The translations under genes and the position numbers were made by a program. From Hygrophila difformis (taxonomy: Eukaryota; Streptophyta; Magnoliopsida; Lamiales; Acanthaceae), in NCBI GenBank assembly GCA_030278955.1, contig JAOANR010000005.1, forward strand, positions 5,313,431 to 5,377,430: a stretch of DNA of 64,000 nt. Direction: 5' to 3'. Position 1 is the first letter of the stretch. Every line of letters starts with the position of its first letter. Below are positions 23,033 to 34,090 of the stretch, piece after piece. The notes beneath the pieces were generated by a model that worked only from the letters and a program-made list of their open reading frames with translations, did not search any database and had not been told where the DNA came from.

Positions 23033-23779
23033 TGCAAGGGATGCACTTTTCCATAAAGTAAACTGAAAAAAATTTGTTATAGTGGTAACTATTTACGCTG
23101 CGGAACAAACGCTAGCAGCGTTTAGCTTTAAAATTCCATATTAAAAATAGTATAAAATTCTATATATAGTAAATACTAATTACAATAACTGTTAAATTTT
23201 AATCTTTAATATAAACTCTGAACACTCTTCTCCCTCAACTTTTAGCTATCCAAACTCTAGTTTAAAATTATATTACCAAATACCATTATTCAAATTTAAA
23301 ACTATTTTTTACCATTAATTTCAAACTCCATACTCTAAACTCCAAAATCCAGATGCTAAACTCTAATTATTTCCCAAACATACCCTTAATTGAGAAATGT
23401 AGTAACCATTCAAGATCTTGATACCCTTCTATATGAGAATATGGTATGCAATAATTCATTATAGTGGTAACCAATTCGGATATCAATATGGTACCGGTAC
23501 CCCACCCGTTTGGTATAATTGTGGTAATGTGGGCCGCAAAATTTAGGTACTTGTCGATAGAGAAAGGTGGTAACTATCTCATATGTAGTACCCCTCTATC
23601 TGAGAGTGTGGTACTAGATGCATGTGTAATGTGGTATCCATAATATATTATTGTAGTAACCAGTAACCATTCATATCTAAATACGGTAATATACAAGGTC
23701 AAAACTTTTACATTATATTGGATATACTCTAATTGTCTTTAGTGGGGGACAAAAACGTGAATTCTAGTGTCGGCAGTGT
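23033..23779. other. P450 3' flank, copy 2
   Basis: It matches 15060-15480 in blocks such as the GGTAACCA / GAGAAATGTAGTAACC repeats. About 290 bases near 23095-23388 (starting ACGCTGCGGAACAAACGC) are absent from copy 1 and are probably another insertion. No gene is seen. Confidence 0.55.
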
Positions 23780-23787
23780 ATACTCTA

Positions 23788-24181
23788 TATGGGTGATTCA
23801 CGAGTAGAGTTACTCGAACTTGATTCGGAACTCGGTCCCGAAAAAATTCGAGTCGAGTCGAATAGTTGAGTATCGAGCTCGAACTGGAGCATGTGAACAT
23901 GATACTCGTACTCGACTCATTTTTCTTTTTTTTTATTTTTTTTATTTTCCCTTCTTTTTTAACAAAAAATTTAAAAGAAAAAATGCAAAAAATACTCAAT
24001 AAGATCGAGTACTCGATTCAAGCTCGAGCTCGAAAACCTAAAAAAATGAATCGAGCTTGAGTAGCTCGAAAAAAAAATACTCGATCTATTCGAACTCGAG
24101 TCGAGCTCAAACTCAACTTCTCGACTCGAGCTCGAATATCCAAAAAATTAACTTGTGCTCGACTCGACTCGTCATCACCCT
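23788..24181. mobile_element. hAT-type MITE with ACTCGA motif array, TSD ATACTCTA
   Basis: The ends GGGTGATTCACGAGTAGAG and, inverted, GGGTGATGACGAGTCGAG are flanked by an 8-bp duplication ATACTCTA (23780-23787 and 24182-24189). The interior is dominated by ACTCGA/TCGAGT/GAGCTCG motifs running toward both ends, with a T-rich middle. The 8-bp duplication and the AGGGTG-type end place it with hAT elements. No ORF is present. Confidence 0.75.
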
Positions 24182-24602
24182 ATACTCTAAAGATATCATG
24201 CATCCTGTGGTTGACCCACGGTTATTTTATACTTCATGATTATGATAGTACTGTTCCCAAAAACTACCATTTATTTTATTCTTCATGATTAGTTTAGTAT
24301 ACATGACCAATTGAGTTAGTATCCTGATTAGTATAAATTTGGATATCCGGACGTGTTCCCACCGAGAGAAGAATTTGCTACGTGTCGATATAGTGTGCAA
24401 TCATACCATTCGGATGAAATTAATACAAATGGAAAGTGGATCAATCAATCCCCAAATTAGTGGGTGTAAAAATTAATTGATTAATTAGTAAATGCAATTT
24501 TATAATGGAGTAGACAATTGCATTGCAATTGCAATTCCTAAAAAGCATCGGCAATATCGACGGGAAGGGGTGAAAGGGAATGCTAGATCTCAACTCCTTG
24601 CC
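24182..24602 (+). repeat. 420-bp dispersed repeat, copy 1
   Basis: This is nearly identical to 32514-32932, from ATACTCTAAAGATATCATG to GATCTCAACTCCTTG. Here it continues into unrelated sequence; in copy 2 it is joined to a CACTA end on the left and a LINE on the right. No recognised gene. Confidence 0.85.
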
Positions 24603-25194
24603 GGATGCAATCGGCGACACCCGCAACCATGTAATATCATCCGATCACCCCTGTAACAACACCGATGATGGACTTGACGGGGAGTGCTTGATAGCGAGCG
24701 ACGATGATGCTGTGATGATTCAATATCATTAGCCGGAGATGTTGTGGCGGAAAATGATGACAATGTAGAGGCGGTTATTGAAACATGCTCCAATTCGTTT
24801 ATAATAAGTGATGCCGCCGGTTGTTGTATAGCCGAAGCTGGATACTGTCGTGTTGCACCGATATTGCCAGGTACCATATGAGGATGTTTTAACTTCTCCA
24901 CAAATATGATACCCCAAAATGTATGCTATGGATTCAGTTTGTATTTGTATGAGAATGAGTGGTGAACGTTTGTGTGGAGCACAAAATCTACATAGCATAT
25001 GATGGTCAAAATTTTTTTGTGCTAAGTAAAGTTTGGCATAATTTGATTTTGGATGATAATGATCTATGATGCAAAAAATGGCATGATGTTTTTTGAATAC
25101 TGAAGTGATTATTTCATCCTAATAATTTGCAGATATAAAGGACTTTGAATACCATAAATTCAATAGTGTTAGAGATGCCTATTGACTTATTTCA
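24603..25194. other. Stretch without a recognised gene
   Basis: It has somewhat higher GC near 24603-24900 (GATGATG and CCGGAGATG-rich) with short antisense ORFs (24590-24901, 24729-24998). Their translations are unlike any family I know and have no codon support. It could be a decayed gene or element, and I cannot say which. Confidence 0.4.
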
Positions 25195-25303
25195 TTCTAA
25201 TAAAATTATGTGGCATGTATAATCATTTGGAAACATAAACATCTTTACAAATAAGTAATATGTACTAGCTAGTGCTTATATATTATAATGTATAATTCTA
25301 GTA
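25195..25303 (+). pseudogene. Stray copy of P450 intron 1
   Basis: ATAAAATTATG followed by GGCATGTATAATCATTTGG, AAACATAAACATC and the CTAGCTAGTGCTTAT block follow P450 intron 1 (13097-13250) closely, with one short deletion. No exon sequence is present on either side. It marks a third copy or a displaced piece of the sequence lost from the pseudogene. Confidence 0.75.
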
Positions 25304-25667
25304 GAAAAAAGGCCAATATAGTCTTTTTTTTAACAAAAAAGCCAAATCAGTCATTTTTTTTTATTTTTGGCCAAATTGGTCTGCTACATATACTAATTAC
25401 GTCTCAATCGGTCCTCCACCCATTAATTATGCCATAATTACATATTTTTGGCCAAATCAGTCCTTTTTTTTCAAAAATCTAAATTGGTCCGTTATTAATT
25501 TTTGCACCATTTCATACAGTCCAATGCACATTTCAAACCACTAATAAATCAAATTTGATATACGTAAAAATTCTAAAATTTCGATATTTACTATAAACTA
25601 AACGACGAGACGAATCTAACAAGATTATACTTGGCTCATTTTAATTTATATATCTAGGTCTGTCTCG
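25304..25667. other. Repetitive non-coding stretch with Stowaway-like relic
   Basis: The first part repeats GGCCAAAT(T/C)GGTC and AAATCAGTC motifs. The second part (about 25490-25660) resembles the interior of the Stowaway elements in this window (ACGAGACGAATCTAACAAGAT) but lacks their ends. No gene is seen. Confidence 0.5.
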
Positions 25668-28600
25668 TCATGTTAATAAATAAAATTTGATAACCTCATC
25701 CGGAGGGAACGCCCACGTCGTGAAGAAAGCCTCATCATAACACGCCCTCTTAGCCAAGGCATCTGCAGCTCGGTTTCCTTCCCGATAGACGTGCCGAAAC
25801 CAACAATGATCAAACTTAGAGGCGCACGCCCGGATGGCTTTTACAAGCGGCCAACACTTATGAAGCTGATTATGAAGACCCTGAATCATGTTGAGTGCCT
25901 CCAAGGAATCCATAAAGCATGAAACCCGCCGCTCCTTCAAAGAATCAGCTAATTCCAACCCCTTAAGCAGTCCAAAAAGCCCCGCTTCTGTAATGTCCCG
26001 ATGTCCAATCTGGCCACGCACATCGCCACGCCAACCTCCATCAACCTGGCGACAGACTGCGGCAAAGCCCCCTCGGTCAAGGTTCTCCATAATACTACCA
26101 TCCGAATGAACGATAGCACCCTCATTCACACCATCCATCCAGCGAACAACCCTGGCCGCGTCCCGTACATTCTCCTTACCAGTGTCCGACCGTATCAACG
26201 CCTCCTCCAGCTTGTGCGCCGATGCCACTAGGCGCCTATGAGACCAAGATTTCCCTTGGAAAACCCTACGATTACGTTCAAGCCATACCGTCCAAATACC
26301 AACGACAAATTTATGCTTCCTAGTCTGCAACATAAATTGAAACCAATGCCTAATCTCCTCTTTAGTCAAAGGAGGTATACTCGCAACCTCACTGACACCT
26401 AACGACACCCAAAGCTGGCTAGCCCATCGACAAGCAAATAACACATGCTGCCATGTCTCTTCAACATCTCCACATAAAGTGCACAAGGGAGATTGTGCTA
26501 TATGGCGTTGGAAGCGAACCTGATTCACGGGCAGGGAATCATGAACGACTAGCCACATTAGTTGGCCTATCTTTTCCGGAATATGTCCCCTCCACATCCA
26601 ACTCCAACCCCTGTTATCTTCAACCGCTCCCCGAATCCAATGATAACCGGATTTCACACTATATTCGCCCGAAGCCTCCATACGCCAATGCATGAGATCA
26701 CGCGAGCCCTCAATCAACAAAGGGCAAGCAGACTCACGAATGGCATTCTTCGTTTCCTCCGGCATCCATGTGTAGATGCCCTCTAGACACCATTTACCAT
26801 CCACGACCACATCCTTAACTTTTAATGCAAGGTCGTTGTAATGCACGAACGACATCTCAGGAGCTAAACAAGACCCCTTCCACCATGGTGCATACCAAAA
26901 CGAACACTCCCCCAGCTCCCAGTCGAACCCCATAACCTTTCTGGAAGACATCAACCAGCCACACCATAGCTGTCCATAACCGAGAGGCCTTCCCATGTGC
27001 CCGAAGAAAAATCCCAACTCCACATCCATATTTGCTATGCATGAGTTAAACCCAGAGTTTATCTTTATCGACCATAAACTCACTTAGTTGCTTGCCCAAG
27101 AGAGCCAGATTTATGTGCCTAGCCTGCCGTATCCCCAAGCCGCCTTCCTTTCTCGGCCTTGTAGCCTTATCCCAACTAACAAGATGGAGCCCCTTGCCCG
27201 CCACACCCTTCCAAATCCATTTTCGAATTTTCTGATCTATACGCTGGCACACAGCTATCGGGACGTGATGCACTTGCACGCAATATGTGGAGAGGGCTGA
27301 CAAAACTGATCTCGCCAAGGTCACCCGAGCAGCTCGATTTAAAAGCGATGCCGCCCAGCCCGACAACCTTTTATCAATCCGACTCAAAATATCATCAAAG
27401 TGAGCCAAACGCATGCGACCATGCACCACAGGGAAGCCGAGGTACTTGCCCAGATCCGATGTTATACGAATGCCCAGATGCTGCTCAATCCACCCCTTCG
27501 CCTCCTCGGATGCATTATGGGATACCAAAGCCATGGACTTCGCACAATTCATCCTGAGACCAGAACAACTTCCAAACCTCTCCATGACCCGGCCGATAGT
27601 TTTAATACTCCCTTCCAAGTCCGAGCACAAGATGAGATCATCTGCATACATAACATGCGAAACAGAAAACCCTCCTCCCCCACATCTGAACGGCTGCCAC
27701 CCGCCCCTGTCCACGTCATCTAAAATTAACCCAGACAACTTCTCCATGATAATGACGAACAGATAAGGAGATAATGGATCTCCTTGACGTAATCCCCGTC
27801 CCACAATAATTTTATCCAAAGGCGACCCGTTCCACAGAATAGAAAAGGATGAAGTGCGCACACATACCATGATTAGGTGACGTAGCCCATGCGGCAGCTC
27901 CATCTCAATCAAGAAGTTCTTGAAAAACGTCCAATCCACTGAATCGTACGCCTTAGCGAGATCAATTTTCAACAAAACCCCTTTATGCTTCGTTCGCCTA
28001 CACTGTAAAGTGTACACCAACTCCTGGACTAAAATCCCATTATCCCTAGTACCTCTCCCTAGCAGAAAAGCTGACTGAAAAGGGCCAACGTACTCACACA
28101 ATAGTGGCCTGAGTCGATTAGTAATCACCTTAGTAATAAATTTGAATGAAACATTACAAAACATGAGCGGCCGGAACTGACTGATAGTTTGTGGAATATC
28201 CACTTTCGGGAGAAGCACCAGAAATGCATGGGCAATAGGGATGAAAATGGTACGGATACGGTCGGATAGTGTCGGATACGGATATTATCCATATTTTATT
28301 TTTCGAATCCGGAATCGAATACGGATAAGCCAGATACGAATACGATTTCGGATATTTCGGATTACGGATACGGTACGGATACAGGACGAATATATGACGG
28401 ATACGGATTCAATCGGATATAGATTATCGGATAATTTTTAAAAATTATCATATAATTTGATATTTTTTTATAATTATTAATAATTTTTAATTAATAAATA
28501 ATAATATATTAATATATTCGGATATCCATATTTAAAATCCGGATAATATCCTATCAATTTTCGGATACGGTCGGATATTTTCGAATACGGTCAAATATTT

Positions 28601-30091
28601 TCGGATACGAATACGAATGCGGATATTAAAATACGGATTCGGATTTTAACATTACGAATACGGTATCCAGCCGGATAGTCGGATACGGATTCGGATTCGA
28701 ATATAATCGGATACGGCATCGGATCGGTCGGATATTTACCTTACCGCTTTCACCCCTAATGGGCAATGTCCGCTGGCAGCTCCCGTCTTTCAAAAGCATC
28801 GCGCACCATGATAAACATCCGATCACCTAACACATCCCAAAAAGCTTTGAAAAATTCCGCCGGGAAACCATCCGGCCCTGGAGCTGCAAAGGAGCGCATT
28901 TGGCTCTTCGCCGTATCCACCTCTTCTCGCTGCAGTGCCCTACCAAGATCATTCTTCCAACGTTCCTCAATTGGTTCAAGCATAGGCAAGTCTGCCACCT
29001 CGCCGTCCACCTGCCGGTTTGCAAACATAGCGCTGAAATAATTCTGCACATGATGTTGTAAGATCTGTTGATCGGTCGACCACACCCCCTCCTCCACTTG
29101 CAACCCATAAATTCGATTTCGCTTCCGGTTGATCTTAGTACGGGCATGGAAATACGCCGTGTTGCGATCCCCCAAATTGATCCATTTGTCCCTAGCCTTT
29201 TGGAACCACAACCGTTCCTCTTGGATTAGGGTATTTTCCACCTCCGTCTTTAATTCTTTCTCCAATCGACACAGCCAAGCCGAATCCCATCTTTCCATAT
29301 TCTTTTCAATACCCTTAATACAACGCATCAATCTTTGTTTCCGGTCCACTATGTTACCAAATACCTCTTGATTAAATTTCATCGACATGCGACCTGCTTC
29401 GGACAAAAGTTCTGGAATTGAAGCCTCCGAGAATTCCTCGCAACATTTCGAGACAACCTTGCCATACCCCGCTTGTGTCGCCCAAGCCGCCTCCCATTGG
29501 AAAGGCTTAAGCTGATTATGATCAATCGGAGTGCAACATTCCAACATCAGCGGACAGTGATCAGAGCCCAGCCTAGGAAGATGCTGAATCCTAGCCTCCC
29601 CAAACAGACTGTGCCAATCAAAGTTGGCCACTCCTCTATCCAATCGTTTCTGAATTCTCTTGTCTATCCCCGCCTGACGAACCCACGTGAACATAGTCCC
29701 CGTAGTCGGAATGTCCAGCAAGTGACAAGCATTCAATACTCCTTGAAACTCCTCAGCCCTATCTGGCAGGAACACGCCACCACTGACCTCATCCTCCTTG
29801 GTCACCTCATTCCAATCCCCAATCACCATCCACAGCCCCGAGATCATAGCCGCCAACCCCTCCAAGTTTTGCCGATCCGTTCGCCTCCTATAGAAGTTCG
29901 GATTGCCATAATGACATGTAGCTGTCCATGCCACCCCGCCACGCCGCAACTCCACGTTCGCCTCCTGGGATTCCATAATACACAGGATATCCGGTTTGTT
30001 CGATTGAACACAATTCCCTAACCATCGTTGTGCCTCACTCCCATTAATCCTTGAACGTTCCACGCAATTAATTTGAAATCTTTAAAATCCA
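25668..30091 (-). pseudogene. LINE ORF2: endonuclease, reverse transcriptase, RNase H
   Basis: The start is at ATG 30091 (KLIAWNVQGLMG). A frameshift follows near 30060. The endonuclease keeps GDWNEV and GSDHCPL, but about 80 residues before YGNPNFYRR are missing compared with the LINE at 34091. The reverse transcriptase N-part ends at 28759, where a hAT MITE interrupts it, and resumes at 28235. RT motifs seen are LKIDLAKAYDSV, GRGLRQGDPLSP and the catalytic YADD (27637-27648 on the plus strand). A frameshift near 27060 leads to the zf-RVT region (CTLCGDVEETWQHVLFAC) and RNase H (VHSDGS, ITEAGLFGLLKGLE, CFMDS, EGNRAADALAK). The enzyme would copy element RNA at a nicked target. Confidence 0.9.
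28236..28758. mobile_element. hAT-type MITE with CGGATA motif array, TSD ATGGGCAA
   Basis: The ends TAGGGATGAAAATGG and, inverted, TAGGGGTGAAAGCGG are flanked by a perfect 8-bp duplication ATGGGCAA (28228-28235 and 28759-28766). The interior is almost wholly made of ACGGATACGGAT / TCGGATAT variants around an AT-rich centre. It has no ORF. Removing it and one target copy rejoins the LINE ORF2 at the same site. Confidence 0.9.
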
Positions 30092-30124
30092 TAAAATTAA
30101 TCGGAGAGGAAGTCACCATCAACC

Positions 30125-31516
30125 TTACTGCGGACCATCTTCCACTGCATCCGCGCAACACTCATCCCTTGAATCCGTATCGCTCCGAGCCTCCTGCCCG
30201 CCACCTGCGTCTCCCCATCCAATAGCCAAGATCGGTGGAATCCCCCCTACACCCGAACCTCCTGGCTTAGCTTCATCCTCGACCCTGGTCCTCTTGGTCC
30301 CTTTAGATTGCGCCATGATGCTCAAAAAGCCTGGCAGTTTCTCCCTACCCTTAACCTGAGTTACTTCCTCTCCTACATGAGGAACAGATTCTTGAACACC
30401 TTTCAACTCATGCATGGCTTCATACTACCCGTAGGCTTAACCCCAGACTGCTGTGCCACCTCTTCCCTAGTTTGGACAGAGTCATTCTGTCCCCCCACGG
30501 TAGGGTTTTAGGAGACTGCTTAGGCCGCCGGCGTCGTCGTTGAACTGTAATCCAGTCGCCAAATGCCGCCCCTACCTCATCTCCGCCATCGCCTGTAGAA
30601 GCCTGCTGCTCAACGACTGGCTCAGCCGCCCCAATGCCACCGACCTCACCCTCATCATGGGCCTTCCCTTTGCCTTTTCTTGCCCTCTCCCTCTCTTCCG
30701 TAGTACCACCGAGGCCAGAAGGCTTATGCATATGATCCCGCCCACTGTGTCCATATCTCCCGCACTCTTGACATATCAAGTGTAAACCCTCGTAAGCCAC
30801 ATGAATCCATCTCCCATTCACGAGGAATTTACCCAAAACCGGTTGATTTAAATCCAGTTCGACACACACCCTAGCTAAACATCGTTTCGACTGATCCAAG
30901 GTGCTCTTGTCGAACTTCACAACATCCCCAATATCAGATGCAAAAGCGTATAGGAACTCCTCCTTATAATGTTGCATCAATAATCCCATCAACCTCACCC
31001 ACACCATAGTCTTCTTGATCTCCTCCGTGGCAGGATCAAAATTTCGCCGCCACTTCATAATCGGAAGGTAGTGATCAAACAACATCCATGGCCCCCCAGT
31101 AATCACGCGGTCTCGGTCGGCCGTGTTCTGGAACTTCACCACATATTACCCGAAACCTACGTTTATCAAGTCGAACGCGGTGCCGCACTTCCACAACCTT
31201 CCCAACCGCTCCTTGAGAACAATGTAATTAACTTGCAGTCCCATCGTCTTCACCACCAGCGCCTCCTGCCATTCCTTACAAACCTCCTTCTCCAAAGTTT
31301 CCGAGACAACGAAACTGGGGATGCGTTTATCCCCCCCCCCCCCCCACACACACACACATACTCTCTCCGGATTAAATTCTCAGCCAACAAATCCCCTCTC
31401 ATACTCTCATCATCCACCGAGTCCTGTCCGTTTTCCACCGCCGCTTTGAAGGAGTAAAAATTACGTCTTGCATGGTCGCCTCTTGTCGCCGGCTTGTCGC
31501 GCTCTGGAGCCGTCAT
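30125..31516 (-). pseudogene. LINE ORF1: DUF4283-like domain and zinc knuckle
   Basis: ORF1 proteins of plant LINEs bind the element RNA. The start is ATG at 31516. A frameshift lies at the G/GT microsatellite near 31331-31360, a TAA stop sits at about 31143-31145, and a further shift lies near 30418. The DUF4283-like core reads ITGGPWMLFDHYLPIMKW then VWVRLMGLLMQHY. The knuckle CQECGRYGHSGRDH has H where the final C is expected; the sister LINE has the full CX2CX4HX4C. A basic C-terminal tail follows. Dead. Confidence 0.85.
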
Positions 31517-31644
31517 AACCCTAAATTTTCTTATTTCAATTTTTCTTGATTTAATTAATTTAATTTTTATTTAATTTAATTAATAAATTTTTTTATTATT
31601 TAATTAATATAATTTTAGTTTATATTTTATATTTCAATTTAATT
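31517..31644. other. LINE 5' flank or 5' UTR, AT-rich
   Basis: A short AT-rich stretch lies between the LINE ORF1 start and the CACTA element. No feature can be assigned with confidence. Confidence 0.3.
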
Positions 31645-32513
31645 AACTACAAGAAAAGTCAATTTAGCGATCAAAATTTGCGATCGAACATATTGGATCG
31701 CTATTATTCATATTAATTATTGAATTTTATTTTGCATATGTTATTTTTAATTTTTATTATGAAATTTAATATTTTATAAAATTTTTAATTTAATTAATAT
31801 TTAATCATATTAATTTCTGTTTTATTAAATTTAATTACTGTTTCAATTAATCTTACCCATTTAATTTAATTTTATGTTTTATTTAATTAATGAATTATTA
31901 TGTTTATTTATTAAATTAATATCAATTTTTATATTAATCTTTAAGTTATTAATTTACACATTTATATATAAAATACTATATATATTCAACAAATTGCATA
32001 TGATAACATGAAAAGTTGTGTATCCGGATGGCACGCGCGCGGGTGAGAAATCTACTTCACTTGGGTTCGAATCCCCTCTTCAGCATTGGGAGGAATTAAT
32101 GTATATGACACGTGGCGGCTTCTCATTGGCTGTGCAAAGGGATAGCCCAACTGGTTGAGTTGTGGCTAAGTGAGGCTGAGGTGGTGGGTTCGAGCTCTCC
32201 TGAGCACATTTTATCTCATATAAGAGATTTACCGACCCTAATTTGGGATCGGTAATTTCTGGACCAGAAGGTCCCCGTCCCTAAATTACCGACCCCATTT
32301 TTGGTCGGTAATGGGGTCGGGAATTCTACCGACCCACTTGGGGTCGGTAAAGCCACCGACCACAACCTCCCGTGGTCGGTTTTGGATTACCTACCAGCAT
32401 TTTACCGACCCGGGTTTGGGGTCGGTAATGGGGTCGGGAAGGGCCTAAACGACCCGTAAAACCCTGTTACCGACCCCATTTTGGGGTCGGTAATCCTGAC
32501 TTTTCTTGTAGTG
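31645..32513. mobile_element. Chimeric non-autonomous CACTA element
   Basis: The left end AACTACAAGAAAAGTC (one base off CACTA) and the right end, inverted, CACTACAAGAAAAGTCAGG are CACTA-type. The left subterminal repeats are GCGATCGAA-like, as in the element at 5175-6490, but the right ones (about 32225-32495) are ACCGACCCC / GGGGTCGGTAA, a different set. The interior carries the same tandem tRNA-like pair as the element at 5175. No transposase is present. Confidence 0.8.
32010..32210 (+). other. Tandem pair of tRNA-like units (A-box/B-box) in the second CACTA element
   Basis: Unit 1 has TATCCGGATGG (about 32021) and the B-box GGTTCGAATCC (32064-32074). Unit 2 has an A-box TAGCCCAACTGGTTGAG (about 32143-32159) and a B-box GGTTCGAGCTC (32187-32197). 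Between them GGGAGGAATTA and a GTGGC...CTTC.CATTGG motif also occur in the 5971-6160 pair, so the two arrays share descent. Acceptor stems do not pair well. Confidence 0.65.
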
Positions 32514-32932
32514 CCTATACTCTAAAGATATCATCATCCTGTGGTTGACCCAGGGTTATTTTATACTTCATGATTATGATAGTATTGTTCCCAAAAACTA
32601 CCATATATTTTATTCTTCATGATTAGTTTAGTATACATGACCAATTGAGTTAGTATCCTGATTAATCTAAATTTGGATATCTGGACGTGTTCCCACCGAG
32701 AGAAGAATGTGCTACGTGTCAATATATTGTGCAATCATGCCATTCGGATGAAATTAATACAAATGGAAAGTGGATCAATCAATCCCCAAATTAGCGGGTG
32801 TAAAAATTAATTGATTAATTAGTAACTGCAATTTTATAATGGAGTAGACAATTGCATTGCAATTGCAATTCCTAAAAAGCATCGACAATATCGACAGGAA
32901 GGGGTGAAAGGGAATGCTAGATCTCAACTCCT
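32514..32932 (+). repeat. 420-bp dispersed repeat, copy 2
   Basis: This is nearly identical to 24182-24602. The left edge touches the CACTA end (GTAGTG then CCTATACTCTAAAG) and the right edge touches the truncated LINE. The two bases before TATACTCTA match the end of the hAT MITE in copy 1, hinting that this copy derives from a version that already had the MITE. Confidence 0.8.
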
Positions 32933-32933
32933 T

Positions 32934-34052
32934 GACCGGGAGAAGGTGGTTAACGGCGGCCCATGGCTCCTCTTTGATCACTACTTGGCCATAATGCCTT
33001 GGACGCGCGAGTTTGATCCGAGCACGACAAAAGTAAACAAAACTTTGGTTTGGGCGCGCTTGATGGGATTGTCTATCCATAGATTCAGGGAGGACATTTT
33101 ATGGGATGTTGCCTCAGGGGTAGGCGAGGTTATAAAGTTTGATACGTGCATTCAGATAAAATCGAAGGCTCGGTTTGCACGCGTGTGTGTTGCATTGTAT
33201 CTGGAACAAACGGTCATGGGGAAACTTCGGGTTAATGGACGTTGGATCCCTGTGGCTTACGAAGGACTACATCTAATATGCACTAATTGTGGCCGCTATG
33301 GTCACTTTGAACGAGATTGTAGCCATGCATGGCCTCAGGAGCCTGTTGCTCAACCGGTTGATGCAGCGGCTGGTCTTGATGCTACGAGCGCTCAACCTAA
33401 AGATGGTACTGGTTCTGGTGAACCCCTGGATGCGGCTGTGGGGACAGATGCGGGAAATACACAGCCAATTCCGGGCAATGTAGATAAAGAAATTCTTGGG
33501 GAAAAAGTCTATGGTGATTGGATGGTGGTGGCACGTAGAAGGGGCCGACCAAACCGAAAGCCTAGATGGGAGGCAAGCTCTTCTGGGAATGAAAATAAAG
33601 TGGAAGAAGTGGTTGAAGAAACGATAAAAGGAAGGGAGAGGCTAGTTGATCATGCGCCGCCCCCTGATGATGTGCATGCTGCATATGTAAGGAAGGGTAA
33701 GGCTGTTCTTGTTGCCAATGAGGGTTCCCGGGACACCCAACACCCGGAATTGGTTAAGCAAGGTCCGTTGGATGTCCAGGTCGACTCCAGCTTTCCAAAT
33801 GTGCTGGCGATAGTGCCTGTAATGGCTAATGGAGACACTCATGCACCTTTTCGCAGGAAGTATTCACATTCCTCGAAGAAGCCTCGCACGGAGTCCAAAC
33901 ATAGGAGCTCAATGACATCTTCCGATGATGAGGAGGCACATGTGGTTGAGGAGGTTGGACCAGTAGCAGGAGGGAGATTTGCCCCTTTGCTCGACAATGG
34001 GGACTCAAGGGATGAGGAATGGGCGGATGCGGACGATGCGAGTGTGCAGTAA
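32934..34052 (+). pseudogene. LINE ORF1, 5'-truncated
   Basis: The frame is open from the truncation to TAA at 34052 and happens to gain an ATG (32904) from the flanking repeat. The DUF4283-like core reads VVNGGPWLLFDHYLAIMPW then VWARLMGLSIHRF. The zinc knuckle CTNCGRYGHFERDC is complete (CX2CX4HX4C). A long polar C-terminal tail follows. The N-terminal part of the domain is missing, so function is unlikely although the rest is intact. Confidence 0.85.
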
Positions 34053-34090
34053 GTGCAGGGTTTGATCCTTTATCTTTCTCACATTTGTTT

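Larger units (their letters stand above)
15615..23760 (+). repeat. P450 tandem duplication unit, copy 2
   Basis: Direct repeat of 9500-15480, in the same order and orientation. It is longer because of a copia insertion (17172-21698), a Stowaway MITE (16124-16386), a truncated Stowaway, a SINE (22868-23032) and about 290 extra bases near 23095-23388. About 1.1 kb of P450 sequence is missing at the copia site. Confidence 0.85.
25668..31516 (-). mobile_element. Near full-length non-LTR retrotransposon (plant LINE), broken
   Basis: On the minus strand, ORF1 (31516 to about 30125) is followed by ORF2 (30091 to 25668) with endonuclease, reverse transcriptase, zinc-finger RVT and RNase H domains. 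A hAT-type MITE (28236-28758) splits ORF2. No poly(A) tail or target duplication is visible at the 3' side, where the sequence stops soon after the ORF2 stop. It lies head to head with the LINE at 32933-36813. Confidence 0.9.
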
